This document shows positions 48,411 through 60,747 of a DNA stretch of 64,000 nucleotides, piece after piece. This stretch comes from Zanthoxylum bungeanum (taxonomy: Eukaryota; Streptophyta; Magnoliopsida; Sapindales; Rutaceae). Location: NCBI GenBank assembly GCA_019454045.1, contig SKCR01023738.1:62001-126000 (forward strand), given 5' to 3'. The number at the start of each line of letters is the position of its first letter. Position 1 is the first letter of the stretch. A program made the translations under genes and the position numbers. The notes under the pieces were generated by a model that worked only from the letters and a program-made list of their open reading frames with translations, made no database searches and was not told the origin of the DNA.

Positions 48411-51184
48411 TGTTGGAAATGGTGATCGAGCACCATTCACTTTTTGTATGAATATTTGATATTTATGCAATATAATATTTATTTTATCATGGTTATTTAT
48501 TTATTTATATGGTAAAGCTCTTACTTTTATTTATATATTGTAAATCTAAGAGTTAGAGATTTCGAGTTACACTCGGAACCTTATATGAATTTAGTAAAGA
48601 CCCGAGAGTTACAACATATGGTGATATAGTTGCAAGAGTTGCAAATGGTGTGTTGAGAAATATCACGCATTCTCTCGAATATAAATTATTCCTGGTCTAG
48701 ATATATTGACATGGGTCGGTCATTATATTGGTAAGACTAGTGCATTGTCTATATATGTAATGGACATATGGTATGTCTCAACAGATTGTGAGCTTAGTGG
48801 AAGTTCGTATAGAAATGCAGATACTCATTACTTTAATGAGTATTGAACAAACTCATAAAAGATAACTAATAGATATTCAATAAAACTGGCAATAGTTGTC
48901 TTTTCGAGTTGATTAGTTATTGTGGTCCTTTGACTTGAGACACCACGGTGGTCTTGTGAGTGATCCTATGGGCCTGATACCATGCATGTCAGAGACCTTT
49001 TATGGTCTGACCTCTGGATGACTGTTAAGTATAGACCGATGCTCATGAAGATCGGTGTGTGTTAATATGAGGATTCGTCAGTTCATATGGTTGGATTTTG
49101 TTTCCAGAAATTTTCAGAATATATTCCGGAAATCTTTTGGCAGAAAGTTCGTTGAAAAATTTGTTTCTTTAACATTATAAATAATATTGAAAAAGAGTTT
49201 TGCATATATTATTTATTAATGGAATATAATTATGAAAATTTATTTTATATTCAGTAGATAAGGTTTTGACAGTAAATCTATAACCTTACTCAATTGGAGA
49301 TGGTAATGACGAAGGGATTTTACATTAACGTTTTAACATCGACTTGTATGGTTCGACATGTCGTGTTGTAGGTGGACAGGCCTTCATGAAATATGTATAC
49401 AAGTATATGAGATATATATGTATATGTATACGTAACAACCGAACGTGAGCCTAGAGAGTTCCATTATATTAAGTTTACTCGTTGAGCACTAGGGCAACTG
49501 TAGGCATTGCATTTTTGCATACCAAACCCGATGAGGAGTCTTATAAGGAGGCACCGCCTTTTAGTCGTGGAGTTCGCGGAAAGCGGTCTAAGGAAAGGTG
49601 AAGTCAAGAGATAATACATTTCGGAATTAATTCGCTAAGTTCGCTCAGAGTTTGCTTGCTGAATGTTCGTTTCAAAGCGTATCTACAACCCGAAAATCAC
49701 CGCAAACTCTTCCAAGCCCACCTAGATACCCAAATCCACATCCAAAGCCCATTAAACCAAAACAAATCAAACACCAAGCCCACCAACCTTGAGGCCCACG
49801 ACCATGACACCAAATTTCACCCTCTTGCACTATTCCATCATAACTTACCCTTCTACCTATTCACTTTAACCTTTGACCTCACCTTTTACCTTGGTATCAA
49901 TTTTCCAAACCATTTATTATACCAACCCTACACCATTTAATAGCCTCCCTCACCAAGTCAAGCATCTCCCCCACACCATTAACTCTCTACAGCAACCTCT
50001 CGTCAAATGTTGACAAAGTATTTTTTGGGTTTTAGGATTAATTGTTTGATCCGATATTCATGAGATGAATTGAATTAATTAATTTTATATCAAGAGTTGA
50101 TATAAGTTTATTGTATAATAAATGTAAATTTGATTTACATTAAATTAGTAATTATTTTATGAATTAATTTAATTGTTAAATTAATATACAATATTAATTA
50201 CTTAGCTTATACAAATAAAGATTTTAATTAGTTAAAGTAACTAAGTTAAAGTAACTAAATTTATTAATAAATGTAACTTAGTTTGCTTTATGCTAAAGTT
50301 GGTGAGATTAATTTTAACCTTGATTAAGTTGCTTTTTGAATTATGTGATGTAGGGAAAAGATTCTCTTAAACCATGGTTTGTTAATTGGTTTAGTTTTGG
50401 TTTTCATTATTTTTATTAATAAAAACAAAATAAAAAGCACAAATTTCTTTCACTTTCTCACAGCCACTGTCGAACCGGTCAGCAAGTGGAATGAATAAAA
50501 CCTATATTCTTTTTTGCTCACTGCATCTGCCGATTGCTTGAAGAAAGAAAGGCTATTGTTTTGTTCTTTGTTTTGCTCTCAAAATCAAGCCTAAATCTCA
50601 CCAAAAATCACCCATATAAATAATCAAGACCATGGTAATTAATCTTTAAGTGTTAAGGATTAATTGTGTTCTTGGAGTTCTTGATTTTTTCCTAGGGTTC
50701 AAGAGTTGAATTTGGGGAAAATCTTGGTTGTCATTCTTGAGTGATCAAACCACATTTTGATCACCAATACTTGTTCTTGAGGAGATCAATTTGGTGGATT
50801 TTGAAGCTTTCAAGTGTTGGAAGAATTAGTATATAGTTGATATATTAATTTTTGTATGCTTGGAGTAATTTTTTCAAGTGTTGGAAAATTGTTGTGTCTA
50901 CTTAGTTTAATTTTTAAGAGTTGGAAATTAATTTGTGTATGCTTGAATGATTTATCAAAAGTTGATAAATGTATTAAGGTGTGTTGAAATTTTTTAATTA
51001 CTTATGGTAATTTTTTAATGCATGGAAAATGTTTTTAATGTATTTGAAAATTGTAAGGTGAATAAAAATTTGCCCACTGTTTTAGGACTGCCGATAATTA
51101 AAAAAAAATAAAAAATTTATTCACTCGGGATTTGATCCCGAGCAGGTTCCACTGCGCTCGGTTTTGTCTGTTCCTCACTCAACA
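48411..51184 (+). repeat. Middle (shared, chimeric) LTR of copia C array
   Basis: 2774 bp including a 493-bp solo LTR plus TSD; about 2276 bp without it. It serves as 3' LTR for copy 1 and 5' LTR for copy 2. It has private short deletions, each between short direct repeats, near 48552, 49368 and 50250. Diagnostic bases follow the right LTR up to about 50755 and mostly the left LTR from about 50870. Confidence 0.92.
49499..49991. mobile_element. Solo LTR, 493 bp, unrelated family
   Basis: Begins tgtaggcattgcattt, ends aactctctaca, and is flanked by perfect TSD gcaac at 49494-49498 and 49992-49996. The uninterrupted sequence is visible at the same point in both other C LTRs. TG...CA ends and a 5-bp TSD fit an LTR. 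Orientation and superfamily cannot be decided without an interior; a 94-codon open frame at 49656-49940 looks incidental. Confidence 0.88.
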
Positions 51185-51186
51185 AG

Positions 51187-51198
51187 TGGTATCATAGT
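51187..51198 (+). other. Mutated primer binding site, copia C copy 2
   Basis: tggtatcatagt against tggtatcagagc in copy 1, with the changes in the last bases of the tRNA pairing region. Confidence 0.88.
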
Positions 51199-51938
51199 GA
51201 TACGTGCTTCTAATTGTTCATGTTCCTTACTATTTTTCTCAATGTTATAAAATACTCATGCATACATTTAATTGTGAATTACATGTTTTAGGCATTTTTG
51301 GACATGCATACATTTTATATATTTGTATGCATTTGACTTTGAAAAAATCTCTACACTAGATCATTAAGTGTCATTATTTTAGTTGAAAATATGACATGGT
51401 CCGGCTTGTCTATACAGTATTAGTGAAACTGTTGTGATTATTCCCAATATTGCTAAAGCGTGAGGGATTTGTTATAATGTTTTGTATTATTCCGGTTAAG
51501 CATGAGATGAGTCGAATTTAAGAGAAAGTATTATCCAATATTGCTAAAGCGTGAGGTTAATATTAGTATCTTACTTTCGGCAATAGACAAGTTAATCTAA
51601 AAATTGAACTATCCAATATTTCTAAAGCGTGAGGATGAGATTCGATTTAGGACCGAATGTAAGAGTTGCATGAGATGCAATTGACAATAGTTGTCTACCT
51701 TCTCGAATTTACAAAGGTCAATATTGCTAAAGCGTGAGATTTATGTCAAGAATGATCTACTTTGCTTTGTGAGATTTAAGAGTTAAATTTATGTATTCTT
51801 GTTTGTAGAGATTATAAAGAATATGTAAGACAATGTGAGGGCACTTTATAGAAAATAAAATCCATATTTTATTTAGTGTTTTATCATGATATTTAATATT
51901 AATTTTACGTTTTATTTTTTTTTCCCTGTGTAGACAGA
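51199..51938 (+). other. Copia C leader, copy 2, with four repeated motifs
   Basis: Non-coding; same motif as copy 1 at about 51445, 51536, 51614 (one base changed, ttctaaagc) and 51719. Confidence 0.85.
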
Positions 51939-52583
51939 ATGTCTGTGTTGAACCCGCTTTCGCGTATACTTGATACGCATAAGCTCCATTGTGCTGTTAA
52001 CTATAATGTTTTGCTTATGAATCTCTGTATTCTTTGCCAAGCGGAGCAACTTGAATATGTTCTAGATTGTCCAATGCCCGCAAGGGTTTCAGATGATGCT
52101 TTAGATGAAGAACGTGAGACGTTCAACAGATGGAAGGATAATGATCGGAAAGTCCGGTCATACATCTTGGGATCTATGGTACCGGAACTACAAAGGAAGT
52201 ACATGTCGATGCTTGATTCCGGATCCATCTTGATGCATATGAAGGAACTATTCAGTGATCGACCACAGGTAGAGATGCATATGACGGCTGTTGAACTTTT
52301 TCATACTTTCCTCCCGGAGGGAAAATCTGTTAGCCCACATGTGATAAAGCTAATAGATTGTATCGAAGAGCTCGAAAGGATGGATATTCCTATTGACAAC
52401 CGCCTAAGGAATAGTGTGATTCTCGCATCTCTTCCTAACTTTTTCAAGGACTTTATCGTTAACTTTAACATGCATAAGATGCTTCCCACCTATTCTGAGT
52501 TGCACAATATATTGCTGACAGCTCAAGATGACATGAATAAGAATAGTTCTGCATTCATGATCACTGGTGCTTCTTCTTCTTGA
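51939..52583 (+). CDS. Copia C gag, copy 2, uninterrupted 214 codons
   Basis: The only element gene here with an unbroken domain from ATG to stop. It starts MSVLNPLSRILDTHKLHC and carries the copia Gag domain (SYILGSMVPELQRKYMSML, HVIKLIDCIEELERMDIP, LPNFFKDFIVNFNMHKM). The TGA at 52581 falls after a Ser-rich linker, before a Lys-rich segment and the zinc knuckle, which continue downstream in frame fragments (52689 on). There the knuckle reads CFHCDMLGHWKCNY, with the last Cys changed to Tyr. A Gag lacking its RNA-binding tail could be made if transcribed, but expression is unknown. This may be better treated as a relic. Confidence 0.7.
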   Translation: MSVLNPLSRILDTHKLHCAVNYNVLLMNLCILCQAEQLEYVLDCPMPARVSDDALDEERETFNRWKDNDRKVRSYILGSMVPELQRKYMSMLDSGSILMHMKELFSDRPQVEMHMTAVELFHTFLPEGKSVSPHVIKLIDCIEELERMDIPIDNRLRNSVILASLPNFFKDFIVNFNMHKMLPTYSELHNILLTAQDDMNKNSSAFMITGASSS

Positions 52584-52688
52584 CCTTCTCAGGCTTCTCA
52601 AAAGCCGGCTGGGAAGAAACAAAAAAAGAAAAAGAAAGTCAAAGGTAAAGGTCCAAAGGTTGCTTCCGCATGGGCTTATAAACCGAAG

Positions 52689-54008
52689 GTGAAGACAAAT
52701 GTTGCAAAAGGAAATTGTTTCCACTGCGACATGCTTGGACACTGGAAGTGCAACTATCCAAAATATTTAGCTTCTTTGAAGAAAGCTCCCTCGGGTATTT
52801 GCTTTCCTATTATTTACATTACACTTGCTTTTGATTCTATTTCGACTTGGGTGTTAGACACCGCTTGTCCTTCTCATATCAGCAATTCGTTGCAAGATCT
52901 GAGAGAAACTAGAAGATTAAAGCCGGGAGAGATCCAGCTCCGAGTAATGAATGAAGATTCTCTACAAGTTGAAGCAGTAGGAAATTTGTTTTTGAAACTC
53001 TCTGATGAATGTAATATTAAACTTAATAACTGTTATTTTGTGCCGACTATGATACGACAAATCATTTCACTTCCTGTACTTGACAGCGAAGGATTTCATA
53101 TAAATATTAAAGATGGTCTTTTGAATTTATATGATAATATAAATGTTTTGCTTGGTTCATGTCCCATGGTTGATGGTCATTACATTCGAACAAAAAGTCG
53201 TGATGTCTTTAATATAGAGAAATCTAAAAGGAAAAGATCGGGTGAAATAAATAACACAGAACTTTGGCATATGAGATTAGGTCATATATGAATAAAACGC
53301 CTAACCAAACTAGTTAAGGATGGTGTGATATCGGATCTAACCATAGAACCTTTACCAGGTTGTGAATATTGTATTCAAGGTAAAATGACCAAATCCTCAT
53401 TTAGTGGTGTTTGAAACCGTGCTAATGATTTATTGGAACTTGTGCATTCTGATGTATGTGGTCCTATAAATCATGCTACCATGGGTGGGTTTCAATACTT
53501 TGTAACTTTTATCGATGATTTGTCACGATATGGTTATGTGTTTCTTATGAAACACAAATCGGAAACTTTTGAAAAGTTTAAAGAATATCGATTTGAAGTA
53601 GAGAAACAAACCGGGAAACTTTAGAAATGCCTTCAATCAGATCGGGTCGGTGAGTACATGAGCAGTGAGTTCGTGAGTTATTTAAAAGAGAATGGGATTC
53701 TCGCTCAGTATGCTCCTTCAGGCACTCCTCAACACAATGGTGTTTCTGAGAGGAGGAATCGAACTTTATTAGATATGATTCGATTGATGATGAGTCATAC
53801 TAATCTACCTATATACTTGTGGGGCTATGCTCTAGACACTGCCGCTCATCTTCTGAACAAAGTTCCATCGAAAGTCGTTCCGACAACTCCGTATGAGTTA
53901 TGGACTGGAAGGAATCCGAGTCTTAAGTATGTTAAGATTGGGGATTGTCCTGCTTATGTAAGAGTTGCACAGCGGGATAAACTTGCACCTAGAGGGTACA
54001 AGTATTGA
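52689..54008 (+). pseudogene. Copia C zinc knuckle, protease and integrase remnant, copy 2
   Basis: The frame 52689-53291 runs through zinc knuckle (final Cys lost), protease (DTACPSH in the context STWVLDTACPSHIS) and the start of the pre-integrase region, ending at a private TGA at 53289 in LWHMRLGHI. Shared stops follow at 53412 and 53622. Integrase motifs HSDVCGP, SDRVGEY and SERRNRTLLDM are all readable; a private TGA occurs at 54006. The protease frame is more intact than in copy 1, but the same Ala substitution is present. Confidence 0.87.
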
Positions 54009-54009
54009 T

Positions 54010-55618
54010 TCATTGGATATCCTAAAAATTCCATGGGATATCAGTTCTATGATCCCGAGAACCGAAATGTGTTCGTTGCTCGAAATGCAACTTTCTTATA
54101 AACACAATTTCTGTTAGAAAGTGCATATCATATAATGATTGATCTTGATAAAGTCAATCAAAGTAACATTGAATCGATGATAGAACCAGAAGTTCAGGAA
54201 GATGAGATACCTTTGACACCACCACCTCGTAGGTCACAAAGGATATCGAGACCCCATGTTAGGTACAGGACGACATCTGATGATGCCCTCGATGTTTTCT
54301 TAATCAAAGAAAATGATCATTTAACCTACAGAGAGGCAATGATAGACATCGATGCGGAGAAATGGCTGAAAGCTATAAAATCTGAGATTGCCTCAATGCA
54401 TGATAATCAAGTCTGGGACTTGGTTTCGCTTCCCGACGGAATTGTTCCTATCGGTTGTAAATGGGTTTACAAGAGGAAGTGGGGGCCCGATGGAAAGGTT
54501 GAAACCTTTAATGCCTGACTAGTAGCAAAAGGATATACTCAGAAATCAGGTATTGATTATGAGGAAACTTTTTCTCCTGTAGCCATGCTAAGTCAATCAG
54601 GATTTTATTAGCTATTGCCACACACTATGATTATGAAATTTTGCATATGGATGTGAAATCGGATTTTCTGAATGGAAATCTTGAAGAAGATATCCATATG
54701 TAACAACCCAAGGGATTCACATTTGCCAAAGATCCTAATCTGGTATGTAAGCTTAAAAGTCTATTTTTGGACTTAAACAAGCTTCCCGTAGTTGGAATCT
54801 TCATTTTGACGATGTGATCAGATCGTCCGGTTTCATTAAAAACGAAGAGGAATCATGTGTCTATAAAAAGGTTAGTGGGAGCATGGTAGTCTTCTTAGTG
54901 CTTTATTTGATGATATACTTATTATCGGAAACGATATAGGTATGTTACAATCTGTCAAAGCCTATCTCAGTAAGAATTTCTCCATGAAGGATTTGGGAGA
55001 GGCCTCTTTTATACTAGGTATAAAGTTTTTATAGATAGAGCAAAGAGGCTGATATGACTCTCTCAGTCCAAGTACATTTATTTGATCTTAGAAAGGTACA
55101 ACTTCGTTCACTGTAAGACAGTCAATGTGCCTTTCAAACATTGTATTAATCTGTCTAATAAAATGTGTCCTAAAAGAGATGATGAAAGGGCTAAAATGCT
55201 TAGTCAGCCTTATGTTTCCGCTGTTGGTAGCATAATATATGACATGTTATGTACTAGACCTGATATCAGCATGGCTATAAGTGTTACAAGCCGTTATCAG
55301 TCTGATCCGGGTCAAGACCATTGGATGGTTGTGAAATATATCCTGAAATACCTTAAGGGTACAAATGATAAGTTTCTCATTTATGGAGAAAATGGCTTAC
55401 AATTGAGAGGTTACACGGATTCAGATTTTCAATCTGATCCAGATGATAGAAATTCTACATCTGGGTTTGTGTTTTCTCTCAACGGCGGTGCCGTTATAAT
55501 TTGTAAAGTACGAACTGAAGAAAATGTAGCGGACCCACTGACTAAAGCCTTAACTCCTAAGTTGTTTGAGAAACACGTGGAGTCTATGGGTATTAGATAC
55601 CATCGTGAATGGCACTAG
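54010..55618 (+). pseudogene. Copia C reverse transcriptase and RNase H remnant, copy 2
   Basis: Shared stops at 54099, 54516, 54701 and 55055. Unlike copy 1, one base is lost exactly in the YVDD codons (ctttatttgatgat near 54901-54914), so the active site is frameshifted. RNase H reads from 55082 to 55618 without interruption but contains the same internal deletion as copy 1: SLNGGAVIICKVRTEENVA joins regions normally about 90-100 residues apart. That open frame is therefore an RNase H lacking its core. Confidence 0.87.
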
Positions 55619-55630
55619 ATCAAGTGGGAG

Positions 55631-57957
55631 TGTTGGAATGGTGATCGAGCACCCTTCACTTTTTGTATGAATAATTGATATTTATGCAATATAATATTTA
55701 TTTTATCATGGTTATTTATTTATTTATATGGTAAAGCACTTACTTTTATTTATATTGTAAATCTAAGAGTTAGATTACTCTAAGAGTTAGAGATTTCGAG
55801 TTACACTCAGAACCTTATATGAATTTAGTAAAGACCCGAGAGTTACAACATATGGTGATATAGTTGCAAGAGTTGCAAATGGTGTTGAGAAATATCACGC
55901 ATTCTCTCAGATATAAATTATTCCTGGTCTAGATATATTGACATGGGTCGGTTATTATATTGGTAAGACTAGTGCATTGTCTATATATGTAATGGACATA
56001 TGGTATGTCTCAACAGATTGTGAGCTTCGTGGAAGTTCGTATAGAAATGCAGATACTCATTACTTGAATGAGTATTGAACAAACTCATAAAAGATGACTA
56101 ATAGATATTCCATAAAACTGTCAATAGTTGTCTTTTCGAGTTGATTAGTTATTGTGGTCCTTTGACTTGAGACACCACGGTGGTCTTGTGAGTGATCCTC
56201 TGTGCCTGATACCATGCATGTCAGAGACCTTTTATGGTCTGACCTCTGGATGACTGTTAAGTATAGACCGATGCTCATGAAAATCGGTGTGTGTTAATAT
56301 GAGGATTCGTCAGTTCATATGGTCGGATTTTGTTTTCAGAAATTTTCAGAATATATTCCGGAAATCTTTTGGCAGAAAGTTCGTTGAAGAAATTGTTTCT
56401 TTAACATTATAAATAATATTGAAAAAGGGTTTTGCATATATTATTTATTAATGGAATATAATTATGAAAATTTATTTTATATTCAGTAGATAAGGTTTTG
56501 ACAGTAAATCTATAACCTTACTCAATTGGAGACGGTAATGACGAAGGGATTATACATTAACGTTTTAACCTCAACTTGTATGGTTCGACATGTCGTGTTG
56601 TTTTTAGTCATGATTTGTAGGTGGAGAGGCCTTCATGAAATATGTATACAAGTATATGAGATATATATATATATGTATATGTATACGTAACAACCGAACG
56701 TGAGTCTAGAGAGTTCCATTATATTAAGTTTACTCATTGAGCACTAGGGCAACCTCTCGTCAAATGTTGACAAAGTATTTTTTGGGTTTTAGGATTAATT
56801 GTTTGATCCGATAATTCATTAGATGAATTGAATTAATTAATTTTATATCAAGAGTTGATATAAGTTTATTGTATAATAAATGTAAATTTGATTTACATTA
56901 AATTAGTAATTATTTTGTGAATTAATTTAACTGTTAAATTAATATACAATATTAATTACTTAGCTTATACAAATAAAGATTTTAATTAGTTAAAGTAACT
57001 AAGTTAAAGTAACTGAATTTGTTTAGTTAAAGTAACTAAATTTATTATTAAATGTAACTTAGTTTGCTTTATGCTAAAGTTTGTGAGATTAATTTTAACC
57101 TTGATTAAGTTGCTTTTGAATTATGTGGTGTAGGGAAAAGATTCTCTTAAACCATGGTTTGTTAATTGGTTTAGTTTTGGTTTTCATTATTTTTATTAAT
57201 AAAAACAAAATAAAAAGCACAAATTTCTTTCACTTTCTCACAGCCACTGTCGAACCAGTCAGCAAGTGGAATGAATAAAACCTATATTCTTTTTTGCTCA
57301 CTGCATCTGCCGATTGCTTGAAGAAAGAAAGGCTATTGTTTTGTTCTTTGTTTTGCTCTCAAAATCAAGCCTAACTCTCACCAAAAATCACCCATATAAT
57401 AATCAAGACCATGGTAATTAATCTTTAAGTGTTAAGGATTAATTGTGTTCTTGAAGTTCTTGATTTTTTCCTAGGGTTCAAGAGTTGAATTTTGGGAAAA
57501 TCTTGGTTGTCATTCTTGAGTGATCAAACCACATTTTGATCACCAATACTTGTTCTTGAGGAGATCAATTTGGTGGATTTTGAAGCTTTCAAGTGTTGGA
57601 AGAATTAGTATATAGTTGATATATTAATTTTTGTATGCTTGGAGTAATTTTTTCAGTGTTGGAAAATTGTTGTGTCTACTTAGATTAATTTTTAAGTGTT
57701 GGAAATTATTTTGTGTATGCTTGAATGATTTATCAAAAGTTGATAAATGTATTAAAGTGTGTTGAAATTTTTTAATTAGCTTATGGTAATTTTTTAATGC
57801 ATGGAAAATGTTTTTAATGTATTTGAAAATTGTAAGTTGAATAAAAATTTACCCACTGTTTTAGGACTGTCGATAATTAAAAAAAATAATTATTCACTCG
57901 GGATTTGATTCCGAGCAGGTTCCGCTGCGCTCGGTTTTGTCCGTTCCTCACTCAACA
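55631..57957 (+). repeat. Right LTR of copia C array
   Basis: 2327 bp, tgttggaatggtgatcgagc to ctcactcaaca, followed by atatc. Lacks the 205 bp present in the left LTR. Confidence 0.92.
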
Positions 57958-58598
57958 ATATCATCACATCATATAAGATCTAGCCTTATATGATCACATC
58001 ATATAAGGTGTCTTCATTCTTATGTCACCATATATATGATCCTATATCAAAGTCGTCATGTATTTAAAGAATGGACCGTAATTGTAGATAAAATCATAAA
58101 CAAAGTACCCATATTTGTTTGCTCTCTACGAACTATTTTATATTACTGATCTCAGACTTAAATCTTCTTGTGTATGATAGTCATTGAAGGCGGGAAAAAG
58201 TGTGATAAGATTTTTTATCTCTCGATGGGTTTTAGGCTTGATTCTTAAGGTCTAATTCTGATATGGGCCGTGAAATAGATACTTGATGGTCTGACTTTGC
58301 TTTGTTTTAAGACCAATAAAAAATTCCTACAAGATTAGCAAAGCTTAAGTTAGAATCTTCCTCTTTTTTTTTGGTTTAAAATTCAATTTACAGTTCTTTT
58401 TTCTTCTAAAAACTTTTTTCTTTTCTCTGTTCATTTAATATTTTTATCCATATTCCTTTTTATTTCTTCTCCGTTTTCCCATACACTCATTGGCTTATAT
58501 GAGGTGAATGATGTAAATGTGTCAACTTTGGATCTACAGTTGTCCATAGTTGGACTGTTCTCTAGGCTGCATGGTGCACATCTGACATGGCGTATGCT
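57958..58598. other. No gene seen
   Basis: AT-rich. Only a small inverted repeat (catataag / cttatatg) and partly repeated atcacatcatataag near 57962-58010 stand out. May be flank of the gypsy D element or unrelated repeat DNA. Confidence 0.5.
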
Positions 58599-58603
58599 CT
58601 AAT

Positions 58604-60747
58604 TGTTGGGGCTTTAGCGCAGGCGCAGCGGAAGCTCGCGGTTCGGACAAAATCGTAACTTTAAAAACTTTTAAAGTTACCAAATAAATTATTCAATATC
58701 CAATATGAATAATTCATTTATATTCACCTAAACATATTTATTTGATATCAAATAACGACATAAATAGGTTAGAAACATCGCGGAACTTTTACGAAAATAT
58801 TTTTCCGTAAAATGGCATAAAACATATTTTTGTCCGAACCGATCAACCAATACACATGGGGCTGCCCAGGTCAGCCCCAATAGTACTTGGGCAGTTCATG
58901 GGCTGCCCGAACAGTGACCAATTCACTGTTTGGACAGCGGACACCCAGTAAGCCCGAAACTCACCCGGTAACGCCATTTTTCGCTGTTTTCACATATTTC
59001 AACTCCGAAACAATTTCTGGCAATTGTTCCAATGTCCAAAACACATCCAATACATTTATACAACATACTTTTCATCACCAAAAATACAGAATTTCCAGAT
59101 CTGATTTTGTAACAAAAAATATCATTTTTCATGCTATAAATCTAATTTTCTCAATATTAATCATATTAATACTAACACCAACCAAAGCCACCACCTATGA
59201 AGAACTAAAGAAAAATTCTAGGAGTTACAAGAGTGGTCATAACACTCTAAAATGGCAACAAGTCATCCAATGATAAAATTGAATCAATATTACACTAATA
59301 TCATCCAATCAAACTTCACACATGCATCAAGCCTCCAAATCCATCCTCCAAATCAAAAAGCCCCAAAATATAAGAAAGGAAGAAACCCTAGAACATGTCT
59401 AGATACTCAAGAACAAGAAACAAAATTTCTAAGTTTAAGAGTTATGAAGATTACCTCCAAATCTCCTAAAATCCTTAAACTTTTTCTTGATTTTCTTCAC
59501 TTTCTTCCTTGATTCTTCAAGAAAATTTTTGGGTGCTTTCTTTGAGATGGCTTTCGGCCAAGGCTTACTTAAAATGAGAAAAAAAAATTCACTTTAAATA
59601 CAAGCCGAAACTGACTTAGGGGTTAAAAGAGGGGTATTTTGGTCTTTTAACTAATTTGTGTTTAACCATTTAAACGAATCGAATTAACTCATTGAAACGA
59701 CTCGAATTGCTCAACGAGTACACTTCATACTGTAGGACTCTCTAAGTTTAGGTTTATTCGTCACGGAATCCAATTTCATGTCCATAATCCACCCACTCAT
59801 GAATTATGATGACCATGGATAATCTCGCTAAACTATGCAAGTCGTGGTCATTGCATACGTATAATCCCTCTGTCACAGGCTATCAATATTATACTTGGGA
59901 TATAGATAAGAACATCAAATCCTTATGGTATAATATAGTCGACTTTCAAATTTATGATCTCTAAATAACATTCGGAACTCACTTCCGAAGTTATACCATG
60001 GCCATGGATTTACTAGATCGTAAACACATGTAGGATACCTATACTTTGTACACATGACTGACAGATTCTATCTTGATACGCACTTAATATCATGAGCATC
60101 AGTCCACACCCAACAAACAGGCGGAGGTCTGATCGAAATAGATCGGTGACGTGACTGCCATCAAAGTGTGGAGGATAACTCATATATCCACTGTGGTATC
60201 TCAAGTCGAATGACCAATATGCTCGCTCAACTCGAGAAGATTCCTATTGACGTTGGTGTATCATCTATTAGGAAATCTTAAGTGAGTCGTTCAGTGTTCA
60301 TCAAATAAACACATACATGTCTATACGAGTCTCCCGAGACTCATGGTTCATTAGGATAAACCATCAGACCAAGTCATGATATACGACATGTACTAGTCTC
60401 AGCGGATTTTACTAACCGACCTGTGTTAGTAAATCTTGACCAGGAACTTTATTTAAGGATATACAACTTATAGTGACGCTTCCCAATGTCAATTAAAAAC
60501 TACGTTGTAACTGCACACTACATTATAAATCCTAGGGTCTTTGTCTAATATACATGGATCACTAAATCAAATTTAGTTTCAATCTAATAATAATTAGATA
60601 TATAATCGTAATTAGATCGAATATGTATATAAAAAGACAAGAGGTGCTACCATTAAATGAGTAATATTATGGAAAAATAAATTGTTCGTATTCATGAATC
60701 GGACATAAATAAGATCTGGATTGGCACTCCAAGCACCAACCCTAACA
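58604..60747 (-). mobile_element. Solo LTR of a further family (F), minus strand
   Basis: Plus-strand ends are tgttggggctttagcgcagg and accaaccctaaca; on the minus strand it starts tgttagggttggtgcttgg. Perfect 5-bp TSD ctaat at 58599-58603 and 60748-60752. 2144 bp. Open frames inside (for example 58887-59273) match nothing I recognise and look incidental. The termini and length suggest copia, but with no interior the superfamily is inferred. Confidence 0.88.

Larger units (their letters stand above)
41421..57957 (+). mobile_element. Copia C tandem array: LTR-interior-LTR-interior-LTR
   Basis: Three LTRs (41421-43952, 48411-51184, 55631-57957) and two complete interiors (43953-48410, 51185-55630), all plus strand, with one LTR shared by the two interiors. 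Outer flanks are atatg (41416-41420) and atatc (57958-57962), a TSD with one mismatch. Both interiors share premature stops and an RNase H deletion. The middle LTR resembles the right LTR in its 5' part and the left LTR in its 3' part. Together this indicates one insertion later duplicated by unequal LTR recombination. Confidence 0.9.

Noticed and set aside
49656..49940. 94-codon open frame, His/Pro/Asn-rich
   Set aside because: Inside a 493-bp solo LTR with defined TSD; composition reflects a C- and A-rich LTR segment.
58887..59273. 128-codon plus-strand open frame
   Set aside because: Lies antisense inside the minus-strand F solo LTR, has no recognisable domain and no independent support.
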